From contig NC_049987.1 in the NCBI RefSeq assembly GCF_000003815.2, positions 11,404,034 through 11,468,033 of the forward strand: a DNA stretch of 64,000 bases. The letters run 5' to 3'. Below, in pieces: positions 50,801-61,795 of the stretch; within the stretch, counting starts at the first letter, position 1, and each line of letters starts with the position of its first letter. Under the pieces are notes generated by a model. That model had not been told where the DNA came from. It worked only from the letters and a program-made list of their open reading frames with translations, and did no database searches. A program made the translations under genes and the position numbers. This DNA is from Branchiostoma floridae (Eukaryota; Chordata; Leptocardii; Amphioxiformes; Branchiostomatidae).

Positions 50801-53800
50801 TGATTACATTCCACGTCCAACGCACTCTCTGATCTCAAAAGGAATGAAATACGAGCATACTAAGGCATTTTGCTTTGGTATCTAACCTGATACACGATGG
50901 AAGTTTTAGTTTGTGGTACAAATTCTACTGTAACACGAACACGAAGTGAAGAGAATATGGAATCAACATCAGCTAATGTCAGAAATCATGTCAAATGAAG
51001 GAAGGTAGCTATTTCAGAGAAAGCAGAATAAGGTACCAAACAGTAATCTTATCTGTCGTTTTAACAACCATAAAACTGCATTCAGTGTCGAAAGCGGCCA
51101 AGTCCGTGTAATTATCCTATACCTTAGCTGGCCGTGCTGTCAAATGCTAATTAGAGCCTATATAATCTACATGTGAGGCCGGTCTACTACACCAAGCAAT
51201 CAACCAACAAATGAGGAGGCCAGTAGTTAAAATTTCCCAGCCACCCAAGCGACCAGGGTAAATGTGATTTCCGTTAGGTGGATAGCATCAAGTCATGGTA
51301 GATTTTTTTGTTAAACGTGTTCACGGATGGTCAGGGCCTGTTGACAAATACGTAATTTCTAAAGTGTTACTGTGGCTTTAATAACAAAAAAGGTGTTACA
51401 AAATAACGTTAACCAATCACGTTTTCGACACATAGATTGTAGTATTAAGCAAAATGACAAAAAGCTTTCACATGATGGTAGACAGAGCAAATGTTTAACT
51501 AGAGAATAATGGCACGTGTAACGACAAATCTATACCGGCACAGCTGTTTATCGAGAAAGTAATGACTATCTACCAATCTTATTTAATGTGGTTCTAATCA
51601 CAATAATGAAAGTAAATATACCAGCTGTTGAGTCAAGTAATAAACGGCCAGGTTGTTATCTACAATTGGAAATTTATGAAATACTTATGGGAAATTATGG
51701 CATGATGCCATCCCGGGGTAACTGATCTGTCACTATGCTGTGATCACTCGTAACTGTTATCAAGTACAGTTCCCTTTGAGAGTCTCACGTTCCTTAGACA
51801 AAGTATCAGTTGTAGAACAGCGATTCATTTCATTATAATTGGTACAGAGTACAATCGGATACGATCATTCTAGACTTGGGAAACGATTGAAGACGCATGG
51901 ATATGTGTCTCGCATTCAACCAATTACGTAACAGTTGTTCTCCAGGCAAAAAGTGTCTGATTATGAAAGCTATGTGACTGTTTGATCGACATTTACACTG
52001 AGATAATTGCCAAACCCAAATGTCTTCATGTTAATGGGTATGTCAGAAATGCTTAGATGGATTTTTCTTGGGGCTCATTTTTATTTGAAGTCGGCAGCAT
52101 TGCTGGCAGCCACCCAACATCATGGCAACTTATACTTCACATGTCAGAACAGCCATGTATCATACTACGTAAATGGTAAAACGCTATTGCCTGGTCTGAA
52201 TTATGCTCTAAACTTGAAATATAAATTGTTTGTTGTTGTTTAGCCTGAAATATGCTTTGAAATAAAAACTGCCTAGGCGATCCAGGATTTAATTATGCTC
52301 TGAAATATAAATTGTCTTTTCGTTGCCTGTCCTGCATTATGCTTTGAAGTACAAATTACCTTGTTATTACGTTCTCTGTCCTGAATTATGCTATGAAATA
52401 CAAACTGCTTTGCTGTTATGTTGCCTGTCCTGAACAATGCTGTGGAATACAAACTGTCTTGCTCTTACATTGCCTGTCCTAAGTTATGCTGTGAAACTGT
52501 CTTGCTGTTATGTCCCCTGTCCTGAATCATACTGTGAAATACAAACTGCTTTGCTGTTCCTGGTCTGAATTATGCTGTGAAATACAAACTGCCTTGCTAT
52601 TACGTTCCCTGTCCTGAATAATGCTGTGAGATACAAATTGTCATGCTATTAATGTTCTCTGTCCTAAATTATGCTGTGAAATACAAACTGCCTTGCTATT
52701 CCTGATCTAAATTTTGCTGTGAAATACAAACTGCCTTGGTGTTCATGGTCTGAATTATGCTGTGAAATCCAAACTGCCTTGCTGTTGCCCTGCCGCCGCC
52801 TATCCCGCCGACTGCAATTAATGCCGTCCATAAACCCTGACAGCGGCCTTGTTTTTATAGCCAATTTTAACAAAAGGGGCACGGCGGTACGCTGTCCAAT
52901 ATCTCAGGCTCAGGAAATGGAATCGATGGGAAATAATGGCTGGGAATTCACGGCAGTGATGGACTGGGAAGGGGCGCAGCCAAGTGCGTGTCCGGAAACC
53001 AACTCTGCATTCCGATGCGGTCGATGGGTCTGAAAAAAGCCTAAACGATATAAGGCCGTTCCCCTGGTAGTTTTCTTTTTGGCGCACAGTGTGCTTTGTG
53101 TAGTGAAGACGCAGCGTGCATGTAGAAATTGTGTTCAGCTGTAAGTCATTGCCTTGCTTTTCAGGATACACAGCTTGGGGCCCATTTACAACTGTGGACT
53201 TAATGCTATAAAACTGTACTTGAAAGTAGCTGCCGTAAAATTAACCTGACACAATGACGAAAGCAATAACCTTTGAGTTAACCCCATCAAGCTTCGGATA
53301 AGTTCATGATATATCTGTATCAAATTTGTAATGAATCTCTTTAACATTCAAATAGGCAACTTGGAATGTAGCCACGCGTGTCAAGCTACATCTCTATATC
53401 TAATGATTAATTCAAACCATTAATGCAAGGTGCTATAACTTAGGGAAAAAACATTTCATAAATCTTACAACATAAACGATTAGAATGCAGTCAGCGTTCT
53501 TTTATAACCCACGTTTTAACAACGTAGAAAGAGTTGATGGCTGTAGGTTTATATCGACGCAGCTTATCATCTTGCCTGTAAACCTACTTTTACTGTATTA
53601 CACTAAACCCATTGTAGTAATGGTGTAAAAGTGATTAAATTTTCACCATAAATATATAGCCAAACTTTAGATAGCAACTTCAGATATCACGAAAAAGTTT
53701 AACAATTTCGCAAAACAAGGGTTGGGAATGACGATTTACAAAAGAAAGTCGCCCGTGTTTTTTTTTTCAGGATACGTTAACATTTTAACACGTGACATTT

Positions 53801-56800
53801 TTTGAGAGTGTCACCATTTGCGATTTATCTCACGATTTCAAAAGCGACGATGGCATTTATTTTTGTTTATTTGGTAAAAGGACGTGTTAGAGAGGTAAGA
53901 TTTACTGTAAGCTCATTTAGGCACAAACGCAGCTCGAAGCTAGGCGCGCGGTCCCTGTGGTGAATTGATATCTATCAAACGTTAAGCTAACTTCAAGGCA
54001 AAAAGGCCACCTATTGTCAAGGGCGGGCCATTGCCATAGGGCCTTATCAGTAGTGAATATCAGAGTGAAAACATTAGTTGTTATCTGATCAAATGCAAGG
54101 TGCCACCGGCTAACAGTTCAGAATTGATTATAATTGCGTGATGATCCGAAAGGAATACCTTCACGCTGTACTGTGCCGATATGACAAGTTAATAACGTAT
54201 TGTCCCTTGGTTTCTGCAATTTCTTGCTATCTTCAGTGGAAGGTCCCTAGACAACACGTGTTATCCCATTACCCCTAATGTACGTATCCAGACAAATTTG
54301 CATATCTCCATTAACGGTACTAGAAATACTTATCTCTAACGCTATGTCCCCAGACAGACAATATAATGCACCTCTTCATTATAACAGCCTTAAGGTACCA
54401 AAGCCTGTACTGAAGACGGAAAGATCCAAGATCTTGCTCCCGCACACCTTCCTTCAGGACACTTCCCTTATCAGCCGTTCTGATACCCCAAACGGTGATC
54501 CACCGCTGCCTCTCACGGGAAATTTGCCGATGATTCGTACTGCAGATGAATTTTCCATGGCGAGCGTTACCGAGGGGACTCCGCGACGGGCGGCCCTGCG
54601 TGCGTGCCGGTTAGATAGGGTGGAGGTGATGGATGTTTGTGCGGTGTGACAGCCTCGGGGAGGTTTCACATACCAAAGCACACACGGGTAAAGAATCATC
54701 ACACTTCCAATAATAGTTCTCTAGCTGTCGCTATTTCTTTTCTGATTTTAGTATACAAACTGTAATCATATATTTTGTCGCTTTTGAGACATATTGATCG
54801 CGGAAAGGCCATTATTATACATGAAGCACGCCTGGGCGTGTCTGGAAATAAGTTGTAACTGATTCCGCACAGTTGGTAGGCTGGGGATGCCCCGAAGTGG
54901 TTTATAATATGATCCCGTAATTATTGATATTTTCCCAGTGCGCCCCTGTAATCTGTGCGATGGGCTTTAACAGCGCAGCGGTCCGGTGGTGTTTTCTGAC
55001 AACACACCGCCTTTGGTGCTTTTGTTCAGGTAAAATATCATCGGTTCACCGTGACTCTTAAAAAAAGCTTGTAACAAATGGTTTGCTTCCCGGGTCAAGG
55101 ATATTTCCATTGTTAAGAAAGCCAATAAAAGCCTTTCCGGCTGTACATCAAGATATGCCTCACAGGGTGAAATTACCAAGTCGATAGCTCGATACCTGAA
55201 GAGCCTTATTGACGACACTGGTACCTCCTTGTGATCCATAGGTACTATCCAAGCAGAGGTTGAGTNNNNNNNNNNNNNNNNNNNNNNNNNNNNNNNNNNN
55301 NNNNNNNNNNNNNNNNNNNNNNNNNNNNNNNNNNNNNNNNNNNNNNNNNNNNNNNNNNNNNNNNNNNNNNNNNNNNNNNNNNNNNNNNNNNNNNNNNNNN
55401 NNNNNNNNNNNNNNNNNNNNNNNNNNNNNNNNNNNNNNNNNNNNNNNNNNNNNNNNNNNNNNNNNNNNNNNNNNNNNNNNNNNNNNNNNNNNNNNNNNNN
55501 NNNNNNNNNNNNNNNNNNNNNNNNNNNNNNNNNNNNNNNNNNNNNNNNNNNNNNNNNNNNNNNNNNNNNNNNNNNNNNNNNNNNNNNNNNNNNNNNNNNN
55601 NNNNNNNNNNNNNNNNNNNCTACTACTACATTTACGCGACTCAACCCTTCAGCTGGAGAGTAATCCATAGGTACTCACCTTGATGCCTTCTAAGAAAAAA
55701 ATCTTATTAGAGCCCCTCGTATGCCTTCTGAATGTAATACTAGAGCTTGCTGTTGGAAGTATTAAATCGGAAAATGATTTCTGTATTCTGCCAAGCTCGA
55801 GTTAACGAGATCTACGCAAAAGGATGATTCAAATGTACTAAATGTACGGTAATGTACTAAAACACCGTTCCGAGACCACTGCCGGATTAAAGAATGCCGG
55901 TTTGACACCAAAATGCAATTACAGGAAGCGGATGTAGTGAAAGTTTCCCCCTTACCAACGACATTTACGCAAGAGGATGATTCAAACCCGCGCGGTGCTG
56001 TAGTAAAACATCGTTCCGAGACCACTGTCGGATTAAAGAATGCCGGTGCGAGACCACAATGGAATTACAGGAAGCGGATGTAGTGAAAGTTTCCCCCCGT
56101 CCCAGCCCCTGGGGGATCGATACGTTCCAATGAAGTGAACAGTATTAAACAGGATACAGCTCTGCCTACGGAATCAATTCTAGCGGAACGAAAAGCACTT
56201 CCCACCGGGTATCCAGCTCATGTACCAATAAGTGGCACGACTTATGCATGGCTCGTTCTCATTGAAATGTACAAAACGCAGTCGCTACTCTTTACGACTT
56301 GATACCAGGGAAATTATGGGCGCCATCAATGTTTTCTTTGTCATTCCCACTACACTTATTATGTTTTACGAAAATGCATAACCACATTAGTATTGGTTGA
56401 CGGTTTAGTAGGGACTTATAGCCACGGGTGGGATCTGCCAATCATCAATTGCGGCTATCGCCTTTTAAGAAGATCAAAAATTGAAGAAAATGTTACAATT
56501 CAGATCCAAGAGTAATTGGTTGACTGGCAGAGCATATCGTTGCTTTCATTGTTCTTGTACTCTGTGTAAGGTGCTTTATGTACTGGGAAAGAGCCTTATA
56601 TGCTTGTCAACGTGAATTCTGTAGGCATGGGCACCTCACTTAACTAGACAGTACAAATGTTATTGAAAAACATTACTACCAATGATAGCCCTATCCTTGG
56701 CGGTTTGTTCAAATGTTAGAAGCAGAATTGAATACGAACTAGGGGCTCAATATACAATACATGATAAATGCAGAATTCACGCCTGAAATACAACCATGAA

Positions 56801-59800
56801 AAATCCCCCATCAATTTTAAGGTCACCCGCCCAATATTTCACCGTACCATTTTTTCAGCGGTAAGACATAATATCGGCGATCCTATCCGCGGCCTGGCTG
56901 GTATCTCGATTGATACGGTATACCCTGTATTGTATTCTATTCGTTACTGTGTTTATATAGTAATGGCATGTTGCAAGTAACTTTCTCGTACAGTTTTAAC
57001 AATGGTGTTCATACGGCTCTATGGACCTGTAGTTATGTACCGGTAGACGTCATACTTTGCACATTGTACAATTGTTGTGCAATAAAGTTATCATTATCAA
57101 GACGGTAATATTTGCCAAAAATATATCATAGTTTTTTAATACTTTAGTAAATGGTCAAAATATTCTGTAATGGGCGTTGCCGAGAATTTACTTTAGTACC
57201 CATCTGCCAACTGCCCCCTCCAAACAGTGTTTCATTGACAAGTGTTTAACTTCTAGCAAAACCAACATCCATCCCGATTGCGCATGCTAAATAAGGCGTA
57301 ACCCTCAGACAGGAAGAGTAATGTATGCACGCCTCACTGTTTCACGTTATAACTATATAATTAAAGATTCATCCCCTCCACAGTACATTACTCCTTCATA
57401 TCTCCCAAGTAGACACTTTGCATTGTAGAGGCGGTTCATTTCTCCACGGTGTCAGCTATCTACGATGCCGGGAAAGTTCGTTTCTGCACATCTCGTGACT
57501 GTCCTTTATAGTTTAACTGTAATAACTTTCTTTTTGCCAACCTGTGGCCGTTAACGTACTCTAAAATCGAAGGGTTGCAGAATGAATGATCACTGTAAGG
57601 GTGCGCAAACGATTTTTTTTACCTCCCTTTCATCCATTATTGTAGTTCATGGTTTTGTTTATTGATAGCCTAGGGATGGTTTCATAACATTGAAAAGTCA
57701 TCAAACCGAAACTTTTTCAAAGAGGACATGAGAAAATTTACGTCTTGCTGTTTAAGGATTTATTGTCAATACGGCCAAAATGGCCTTATATTTCTCATCA
57801 AGAGATGTTAAGATAAGTGGTGAGGGGGAGCAAACCTAACGCATATGGAAGATGGCATAGTTTTTAGTTGAAAAATATATAATTGCTTCCGCGAAATGAC
57901 AGAAAAGATGCTTAATTTTCTCAGACTGGTAACAATGTGTTTCAACAATATCATTCTATTCTTGTGGCTTGCATTTGTTTGGTTGTTTTATTTCATGTCC
58001 ATCTGATCTCGTCTAGAAATGACTACAACAGTTCTGAAACTAGCCCCTAAGATGTTCCGCACGAAAGCGGCTACATGGGGATTTGTTCAAATGTTCATGG
58101 ACAAAAGACCCTATTCACTTGATGAGAGAGCTACAGTTGGCCAGAGGAATGCTTCAGGATGAAAGGCGTGTCGGGATTTAACCACCTGGTAGAAGACAAC
58201 CGCCTCAGCACAGCGTACAGGAAAAGTATCGAACGTAAATCAAATGTGATAAAGTGGCTTGCAGCGAGAAGCTCCGGTCTTCATCCATCAATTTTAAAAC
58301 TTCTGGTATCATCACTTTTTTTAGAAAGGCAGCTGTGCCTTGCCTGTCTTCGTCCTTTGTAGTGTTCGTGTGGGGATACTTATCTAACGTGGCTAAATCA
58401 TAATGCAAACAGATACGATCGTGTTCGTCCTAATGCCTCGCCATTCTACCAGACGGCTACGGCGCTGCGACGTCGCTGCGACATGAATTGTATTTATGAA
58501 AACCTTGACTTCATAATTGGAGTATCATGCAAAATGTCAAAGTATGACTGAAAAGGCAACAAAATATACAAAGCGTAAAAAGAATTTGTTTTCTATCAAG
58601 GAATAACGGAGTATCATTCAAAAATGCCAAAATATGACTAAAACGCATTAAAATATACACAGCGTACAAAGTTTCCTTTTTATCGGGAATTTTCGTTGAG
58701 CGCTATGTCAAATTGCTTGATTTCAGGAAGGTCGCGGGAAGGTCATCGTCCTATGTAATGGGAGTGTAACTTCACATGTGTATCGACGTACCCGCTGTTT
58801 CAACACGTCTAACATTTATGTCCTTTGGGAAGATTGTTCTGAAGCACACAGTAATGTGTAGATATGTGTCCCTTGGGGTGTCTTCACCATTACTACCACT
58901 TATGTTCGTCAGCACCGTTTGACTTGTACAATATCTCAAACCCAAACGCAACTGCCTAGAGAGATTTTGCTACATATTCGTGAAAGTGTTTCAAAATATG
59001 GTTAGAATTTTACGCTCTCACATTTCCATTTGTTAGCATTTGGGTTACGCTGCTTACCGTACCCAGTAATATTAATCATGCAACTTCTCAAAGGATTTCG
59101 TTTGCATGACTGGCACTAACTTCATAAAAACGGATCAATGATTATAAAACATCCCTGTGGAAATGATTGTTTAACTAGTCTTCCTCTTCATGCATCCGAT
59201 TCACTGCATGGTAAATCCATTAACGACGCATGACAAACTTCAATATACATTTACATAATCCCCTAGCAGCTGCCACAAAAATAAGTCTCAACATTCTGTT
59301 TAAAGACAAAAACACTTCACCCATAGTGGTTTGGAGGATTAAACTCATATATCATAGCACAACTCTTTCATAATCTTCTTTTTCGTCGAAATCTACTACC
59401 ACACTCTCATTTCGAAACGTTGCACATGTAATGAAAACTAAAGCTCTGCTTTCATAACTCACATTGTCAACGGAACCATTGCGTCAGCTTAATTAGGGTT
59501 GGCGCTTAGCTGCAGCAGGCATTAATGTACACAAACATCCCACAGTAATGCATATAAAGACGTCCCAGCGGTCGGTATAGTGAGCACCATATGGCCGACA
59601 GTTCTATACCGTTCATCACATGGGACCTGCCGGGATGAAGAGAGTAATGACTCGGTGGAAGAAAGACGCTATTTGCGTTTTACATATGATTATGTCAAAG
59701 TAGCGTGTACACACGCTGTGACTCTATTATACTGCTGTATAAGTACTGATATTATCTTGCTACAGTTTTGCGCTTGTCCTTTTATGTGGTTAGCTTCCCT

Positions 59801-61073
59801 ATTACAGCACGTAAAAAGTGTTCCACCACCTTTAGAGGGAAGGATCCCCAGGCTACTATGTTTAAAACAGACAGTGTCATCACACTAAAACTGTCAAGCT
59901 ATTGGTGTTTTGGGCATGCTTATTTCTGCTTTCGCGAGAAGTCTCTTTTTATCATGTCATCTTTCTGGCCAAGCTATTTGTCAGTGCCATTTAACGCATC
60001 AAGCATTTTTTGTATAACTCCTTCCCAAATTTGCTTTTTTCAAATTTCCTATTTTCAGATCTCTTGCAGATTGTCTAGCATGAGGGACACGGCGTGGCCA
60101 CGCCCCTGTTGCGCGTCCCTGAGTCGGACGTGACCGGCCACAGCACTCCATCTAAGCGCCCTGGCGGAATACTCAAACAGTTGCCCGCTTGGACGAGCAA
60201 CGAGAAAGACTAGCGGCTCCGTTTATGGGCGCTCAGCGCCAGGTTGATTGGGAAGAGGCACCATCACTGTGCCCCCCCCCCCCCCCCCTACATTCCTGAA
60301 GATGACAGCCCCGCCCTGATAGAACTATTCTGTACTGATATCGCAGAAATGACCCACAGCAGAGGATGTCGTTAGAGATGTCCACCTATCTTTACCCATT
60401 ACCTAAAGCACGTTCCACCTATTTCCTACCCCAGACGAGCTATAGCTTTCCACTGGACCTTCCCTGAATTTTAAAGACCTTTCCACTTTTCCACCTGTGC
60501 CCCCTAGAACTCGTGGTGTAGATCTCACCACTACGAGTGATCAGACCCTTTGTCTAACCTCACATCAGAAGTAAGAGCACAGATACATGAAACCATCGCC
60601 TAGCTAAATGGCTTTCTTTGTCCTAATCAATTCCCCCACTGTGGCGGGCGTCCAAGGCGAGGGTTTCTCCCCTGTGTGGCGTGAAGCCAAGGCCCGGCTT
60701 CTTCGCTATTACCAGCTTTACTGGTTTGTACATAAACCCGCATCCCATCTGGTATCATATCAGGCAGCCGCTCATTCTTACACCAGCAAAACGGGACCAA
60801 ACAAGCAGCGTGAAGAACCGATGTCACAGGCAAGCCGCTCTCAGGTAACATTCTATTAACACCGAACATCATACATCATGCAGGTGGCCATGAAGGCATA
60901 ACCTGCAGCACACACCTTTGTGTACCCCTTTAGCGCGACTTTTCTATCTAAGAAAACGAGAGGTGTTTATTTAATCGTAAGGAGCACTTACTTATGGCCG
61001 CCGAGACGTCGCGCACGGCGCAGGTGAGCACCAGGATCCAACACGCCGCACAGGTGGGGACCCGCATCCTCAT
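18151..61073 (-). CDS. Gene B: CUB-LDLa-transmembrane protein with a PPxY-containing Pro-rich tail
   Basis: Five exons: 61073-60992, 31016-30591, 30459-30313, 19217-19094, 18682-18151. They total 1311 nt, 436 residues plus stop; all junctions are AG/GT and all phases close (1, 1, 1, 2). Order: signal peptide (1 to about 26), CUB (about 37-165), LDLa (172-218), transmembrane helix (about 228-257), cytoplasmic tail (258-436) with PPNY (327-330) and PPDY (426-429). LDLa ends only about eight residues before the membrane. PPxY motifs bind WW domains such as those of NEDD4-type ubiquitin ligases, as in LDLRAD3/LDLRAD4/PMEPA1; CUB plus LDLa plus one membrane pass recalls NETO proteins. Orthology to either is inference. 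The 5' exon assignment across a 30-kb intron is the least certain part. Confidence 0.8.
19094..19217 (-). CDS. Gene B exon 4: transmembrane segment
   Basis: Forty full codons. From residue 227 the sequence is almost wholly hydrophobic ([19 protein letters not shown], then [14 protein letters not shown]) and ends in a basic stop-transfer cluster RRRK across the junction. The run of about 29 residues is long for one helix; the helix may be tilted. Acceptor CTCCAG, donor CGCAG|GTCAGA, phase 2. Confidence 0.85.
20518..20800 (+). mobile_element. tRNA-derived SINE with 13-bp target-site duplication
   Basis: The head at 20521-20590 is tRNA-like: A-box region TGGCGTAACTGGTAGAGCG, B-box GAGTTCGATCC, and a GGGCGTG/CGTGCCC acceptor stem that pairs with two G-T wobbles. 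The body contains GTGCCCTTGGAAAGGTACTT, a block common in animal SINEs. AAAATAGTAAATC occurs at 20505-20517 and again at 20801-20813 and is perfect, after an A-rich tail. The intact duplication suggests a fairly recent insertion. Confidence 0.88.
28689..28728 (+). ncRNA. Hammerhead-core-like hairpin, probable Penelope-type element remnant
   Basis: CTGAAGA at 28694-28700 fits the hammerhead CUGANGA box; GAGTGA (28702-28707) pairs perfectly with TCACTC (28714-28719) as a stem II; GAAA follows at 28720-28723; TGACG before and CGTCA after are complementary. GAAACGTCAGGA recurs about 110 bases upstream (near 28608). Hammerhead motifs are known from Penelope-like retroelements. No full cleavage site plus stem I could be assigned, so activity is doubtful. 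Confidence 0.4.
29300..29499 (+). mobile_element. MITE, family 2, second copy
   Basis: The ends GGCTAACGTCACATTTCC and GGAAATGTGACGCAGGCC are inverted repeats extended inward (CCGGGGCC versus GGCCCCGG). TTAA precedes; TTAC follows, one mutation from TTAA. The inner TATCATACTTTTCGTTCCC is shared with the 6284-6480 copy in the same orientation. Confidence 0.8.
30313..30459 (-). CDS. Gene B exon 3: LDL-receptor class A domain
   Basis: Residues 170-219 with all six cysteines (172, 187, 192, 199, 205, 218) and the calcium-binding acidic cluster [12 protein letters not shown]. Acceptor TCTTCCAG, donor TGCC|GTAAGT. It is separated from the CUB exon by an intron of only 131 nt, while the next intron is about 11 kb. 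Confidence 0.92.
30591..31016 (-). CDS. Gene B exon 2: CUB domain
   Basis: A single 426-nt exon with phase 1 at both ends. Four CUB cysteines at residues 37, 72, 101 and 122; motifs [30 protein letters not shown] and [10 protein letters not shown] correspond to the core strands. Two N-glycosylation sequons are visible (N52-H-S, N137-S-S). Acceptor CTTACAG, donor AGAG|GTGAGT. Confidence 0.88.
41382..41491. repeat. 55-bp tandem duplication
   Basis: GGTGTGAAGTATCTCTC..AATGCGCCTT..GGCATT at 41382-41436 is repeated at 41437-41491 with about six differences. Confidence 0.9.
41814..41894. repeat. (TA)n microsatellite, 81 bp
   Basis: An uninterrupted TA run. Its YIYIY open frame is an artefact. The length may vary between individuals or be collapsed in assembly. 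Confidence 0.97.
43870..44475. repeat. Diverged repeat copies around a LINE-like C-terminus
   Basis: A block (GATGTGTTTG..TACTTCCC..GTGA..ATCGCT..GGGAAG..TCGTC..CCGAGTA..TCCTTGAAA) appears near 43870-43980, 43980-44070 and 44367-44475. Within it the frame 43985-44176 reads [20 protein letters not shown] then KERLQ, like the R.WN.LP..V..A.S...FK..L ending of CR1/L2-type LINEs. The LINE call is tentative. Confidence 0.4.
44665..45157 (+). mobile_element. MITE, family 1, well-preserved copy of 493 bp
   Basis: The left end TATACAGTCAAACCTGCCC is matched exactly by its inverse GGGCAGGTTTGACTGTATA at the right end. Subterminal GACCACCT/AGGTGGTC repeats occur on both sides. There is no transposase frame. 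It is the reverse-oriented relative of 1407-1888. A TA target site is suggested by the TATA at both tips. Confidence 0.9.
45242..45440 (+). mobile_element. 5'-truncated LINE: C-terminus of ORF2 and pentanucleotide tail
   Basis: The frame 45242-45424 reads [20 protein letters not shown] ... [17 protein letters not shown], the typical RGRP..T...........DR..WR ending of non-LTR reverse transcriptases. It is followed directly by GAACT repeats (45411-45436), like the short tandem tails of such elements. It begins about 85 bp after a MITE. Confidence 0.75.
52186..52790. repeat. Minisatellite, about eleven units of about 45-60 bp
   Basis: The unit is approximately CTGAATTATGCTGTGAAATACAAACTGCCTTGCTGTT plus a variable CCTGTCC-type joiner. 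It is most regular at 52560-52790, more diverged to the left, with unit length varying through the joiner. Confidence 0.9.
55266..55619. other. Assembly gap (354 N)
   Basis: Unsequenced bases. Apparent ORFs crossing the gap are artefacts. The content and true size of the gap are unknown. Confidence 0.99.
55814..56097. repeat. Tandem duplication, period about 153 bp
   Basis: ACGCAA.AGGATGATTCAAA begins copies at 55814 and 55967; CCGAGACCACTG.CGGATTAA and GAAGCGGATGTAGTGAAAG recur in both. The second copy is shorter by an internal deletion. It lies close to the N gap, so the array may extend into it. Confidence 0.85.
58519..58692. repeat. Tandem duplication, period 89 bp
   Basis: GGAGTATCAT.CAAAA..TG opens copies at 58519 and 58608; AAAATATACA.AGCGTA recurs in both. 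Clearly diverged (roughly one in five positions). Confidence 0.8.
60272..60288. repeat. Poly-C run of 17
   Basis: Seventeen consecutive C on the plus strand; its length is error-prone in sequencing. Confidence 0.95.
60992..61073 (-). CDS. Gene B exon 1: signal peptide
   Basis: The 27 codons read [20 protein letters not shown] followed by RDVSAAI: basic start, hydrophobic core, small residues at the likely cleavage site. The donor ATAA|GTAAGT is consensus and its phase 1 joins exactly to the CUB exon (A plus AG gives Lys). A second in-frame ATG lies two codons downstream. The 29,975-nt intron makes the link an inference, supported by phase, donor strength and the need for a signal peptide. 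Confidence 0.65.
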
Positions 61074-61400
61074 CCTCCCCACAGGTGCGTCCTACCTGCG
61101 GCAGGTGTCACAACGCAGAGAAATTCCACAGGTGAGAAAACAAAGAAGCGTTAAAGTTAAGGTTCCTGGTCGTCAGGCGCACCTGGTCGCCGCCGCGCGC
61201 GCCATGTTATTCCAGACGCTGCTCATTCCACAACAACAATCGATTCTCCGGGAATTTGCATTCCCCCCATCACGTGACCGTACAGCCCACTTTCACGGGG
61301 AACCAGGGCTATCAGGCGTACACTTTCACTTTCTCCATTGTTACCGTCGATATAGGGCTATATAACGCCGGCCGTATCTCTTAAGTACCTGTCTCCGCGA
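61074..61400 (-). promoter_or_regulatory. Putative promoter and 5' leader of gene B
   Basis: Read on the minus strand, a TATA-like TATATAG lies at 61358-61364, a CACGTG E-box at 61271-61276, an octamer ATGCAAAT at 61254-61261, and a short upstream ORF at 61205-61173 (ATG GCG CGC..., ten codons). CpG-rich sequence lies near 61180-61205. The motifs are seen; their use is inferred and the transcription start is unknown. Confidence 0.35.
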
Positions 61401-61795
61401 TTTCTTCTAGAAACAAAACAACCAGAAGCGTCAACCAAACCGAATGATCCATAACATTATCGGCCCAATGTTCACAACATACACGTTAATCCAGGGGGAG
61501 GTAGATGAATTTTGATAGTGAGGAGCAAAATCGACCAAAAGCGAGACAATTACGAGTGCGAGTCACATTTGTGGTTACGGCTCCCTGTAATGATAAATAT
61601 TCAATTGGAGTCGAAGGGATCGTGTCGAAACATCCAGACGTTACCTGTTTCCTATACGAAATTTTCTTAATCAGATATCATCTTGAAGGTAGACATAAGT
61701 AGTTCACCACACAAGCACATAGAAGAACAGACATTAACAAAATCAATCTAATGATATGTGGACAAAAAAGGTGTGACAGAACTGTTGTATGAGCA

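Larger units (their letters stand above)
31017..60991. other. Intron 1 of gene B, about 30 kb
   Basis: Apart from the repeats listed separately I found no exon or RNA gene. Several open frames of 100-160 codons (for example 39417-39893 and 54278-54649, plus strand) show no domain, start context or splice signals that would support them. A nested gene cannot be excluded by eye. Confidence 0.5.

Noticed and set aside
50213-50885. Overlapping plus-strand frames that might be a decayed retroelement
   Set aside because: No reverse-transcriptase motif could be recognised, so no class was assigned.
52186-52790. CRISPR-like array
   Set aside because: Units are contiguous with no unique spacers of fixed length, and the setting is an animal intron.
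54967-55670. Long frames crossing the gap
   Set aside because: They are open only because N codons are not stops.
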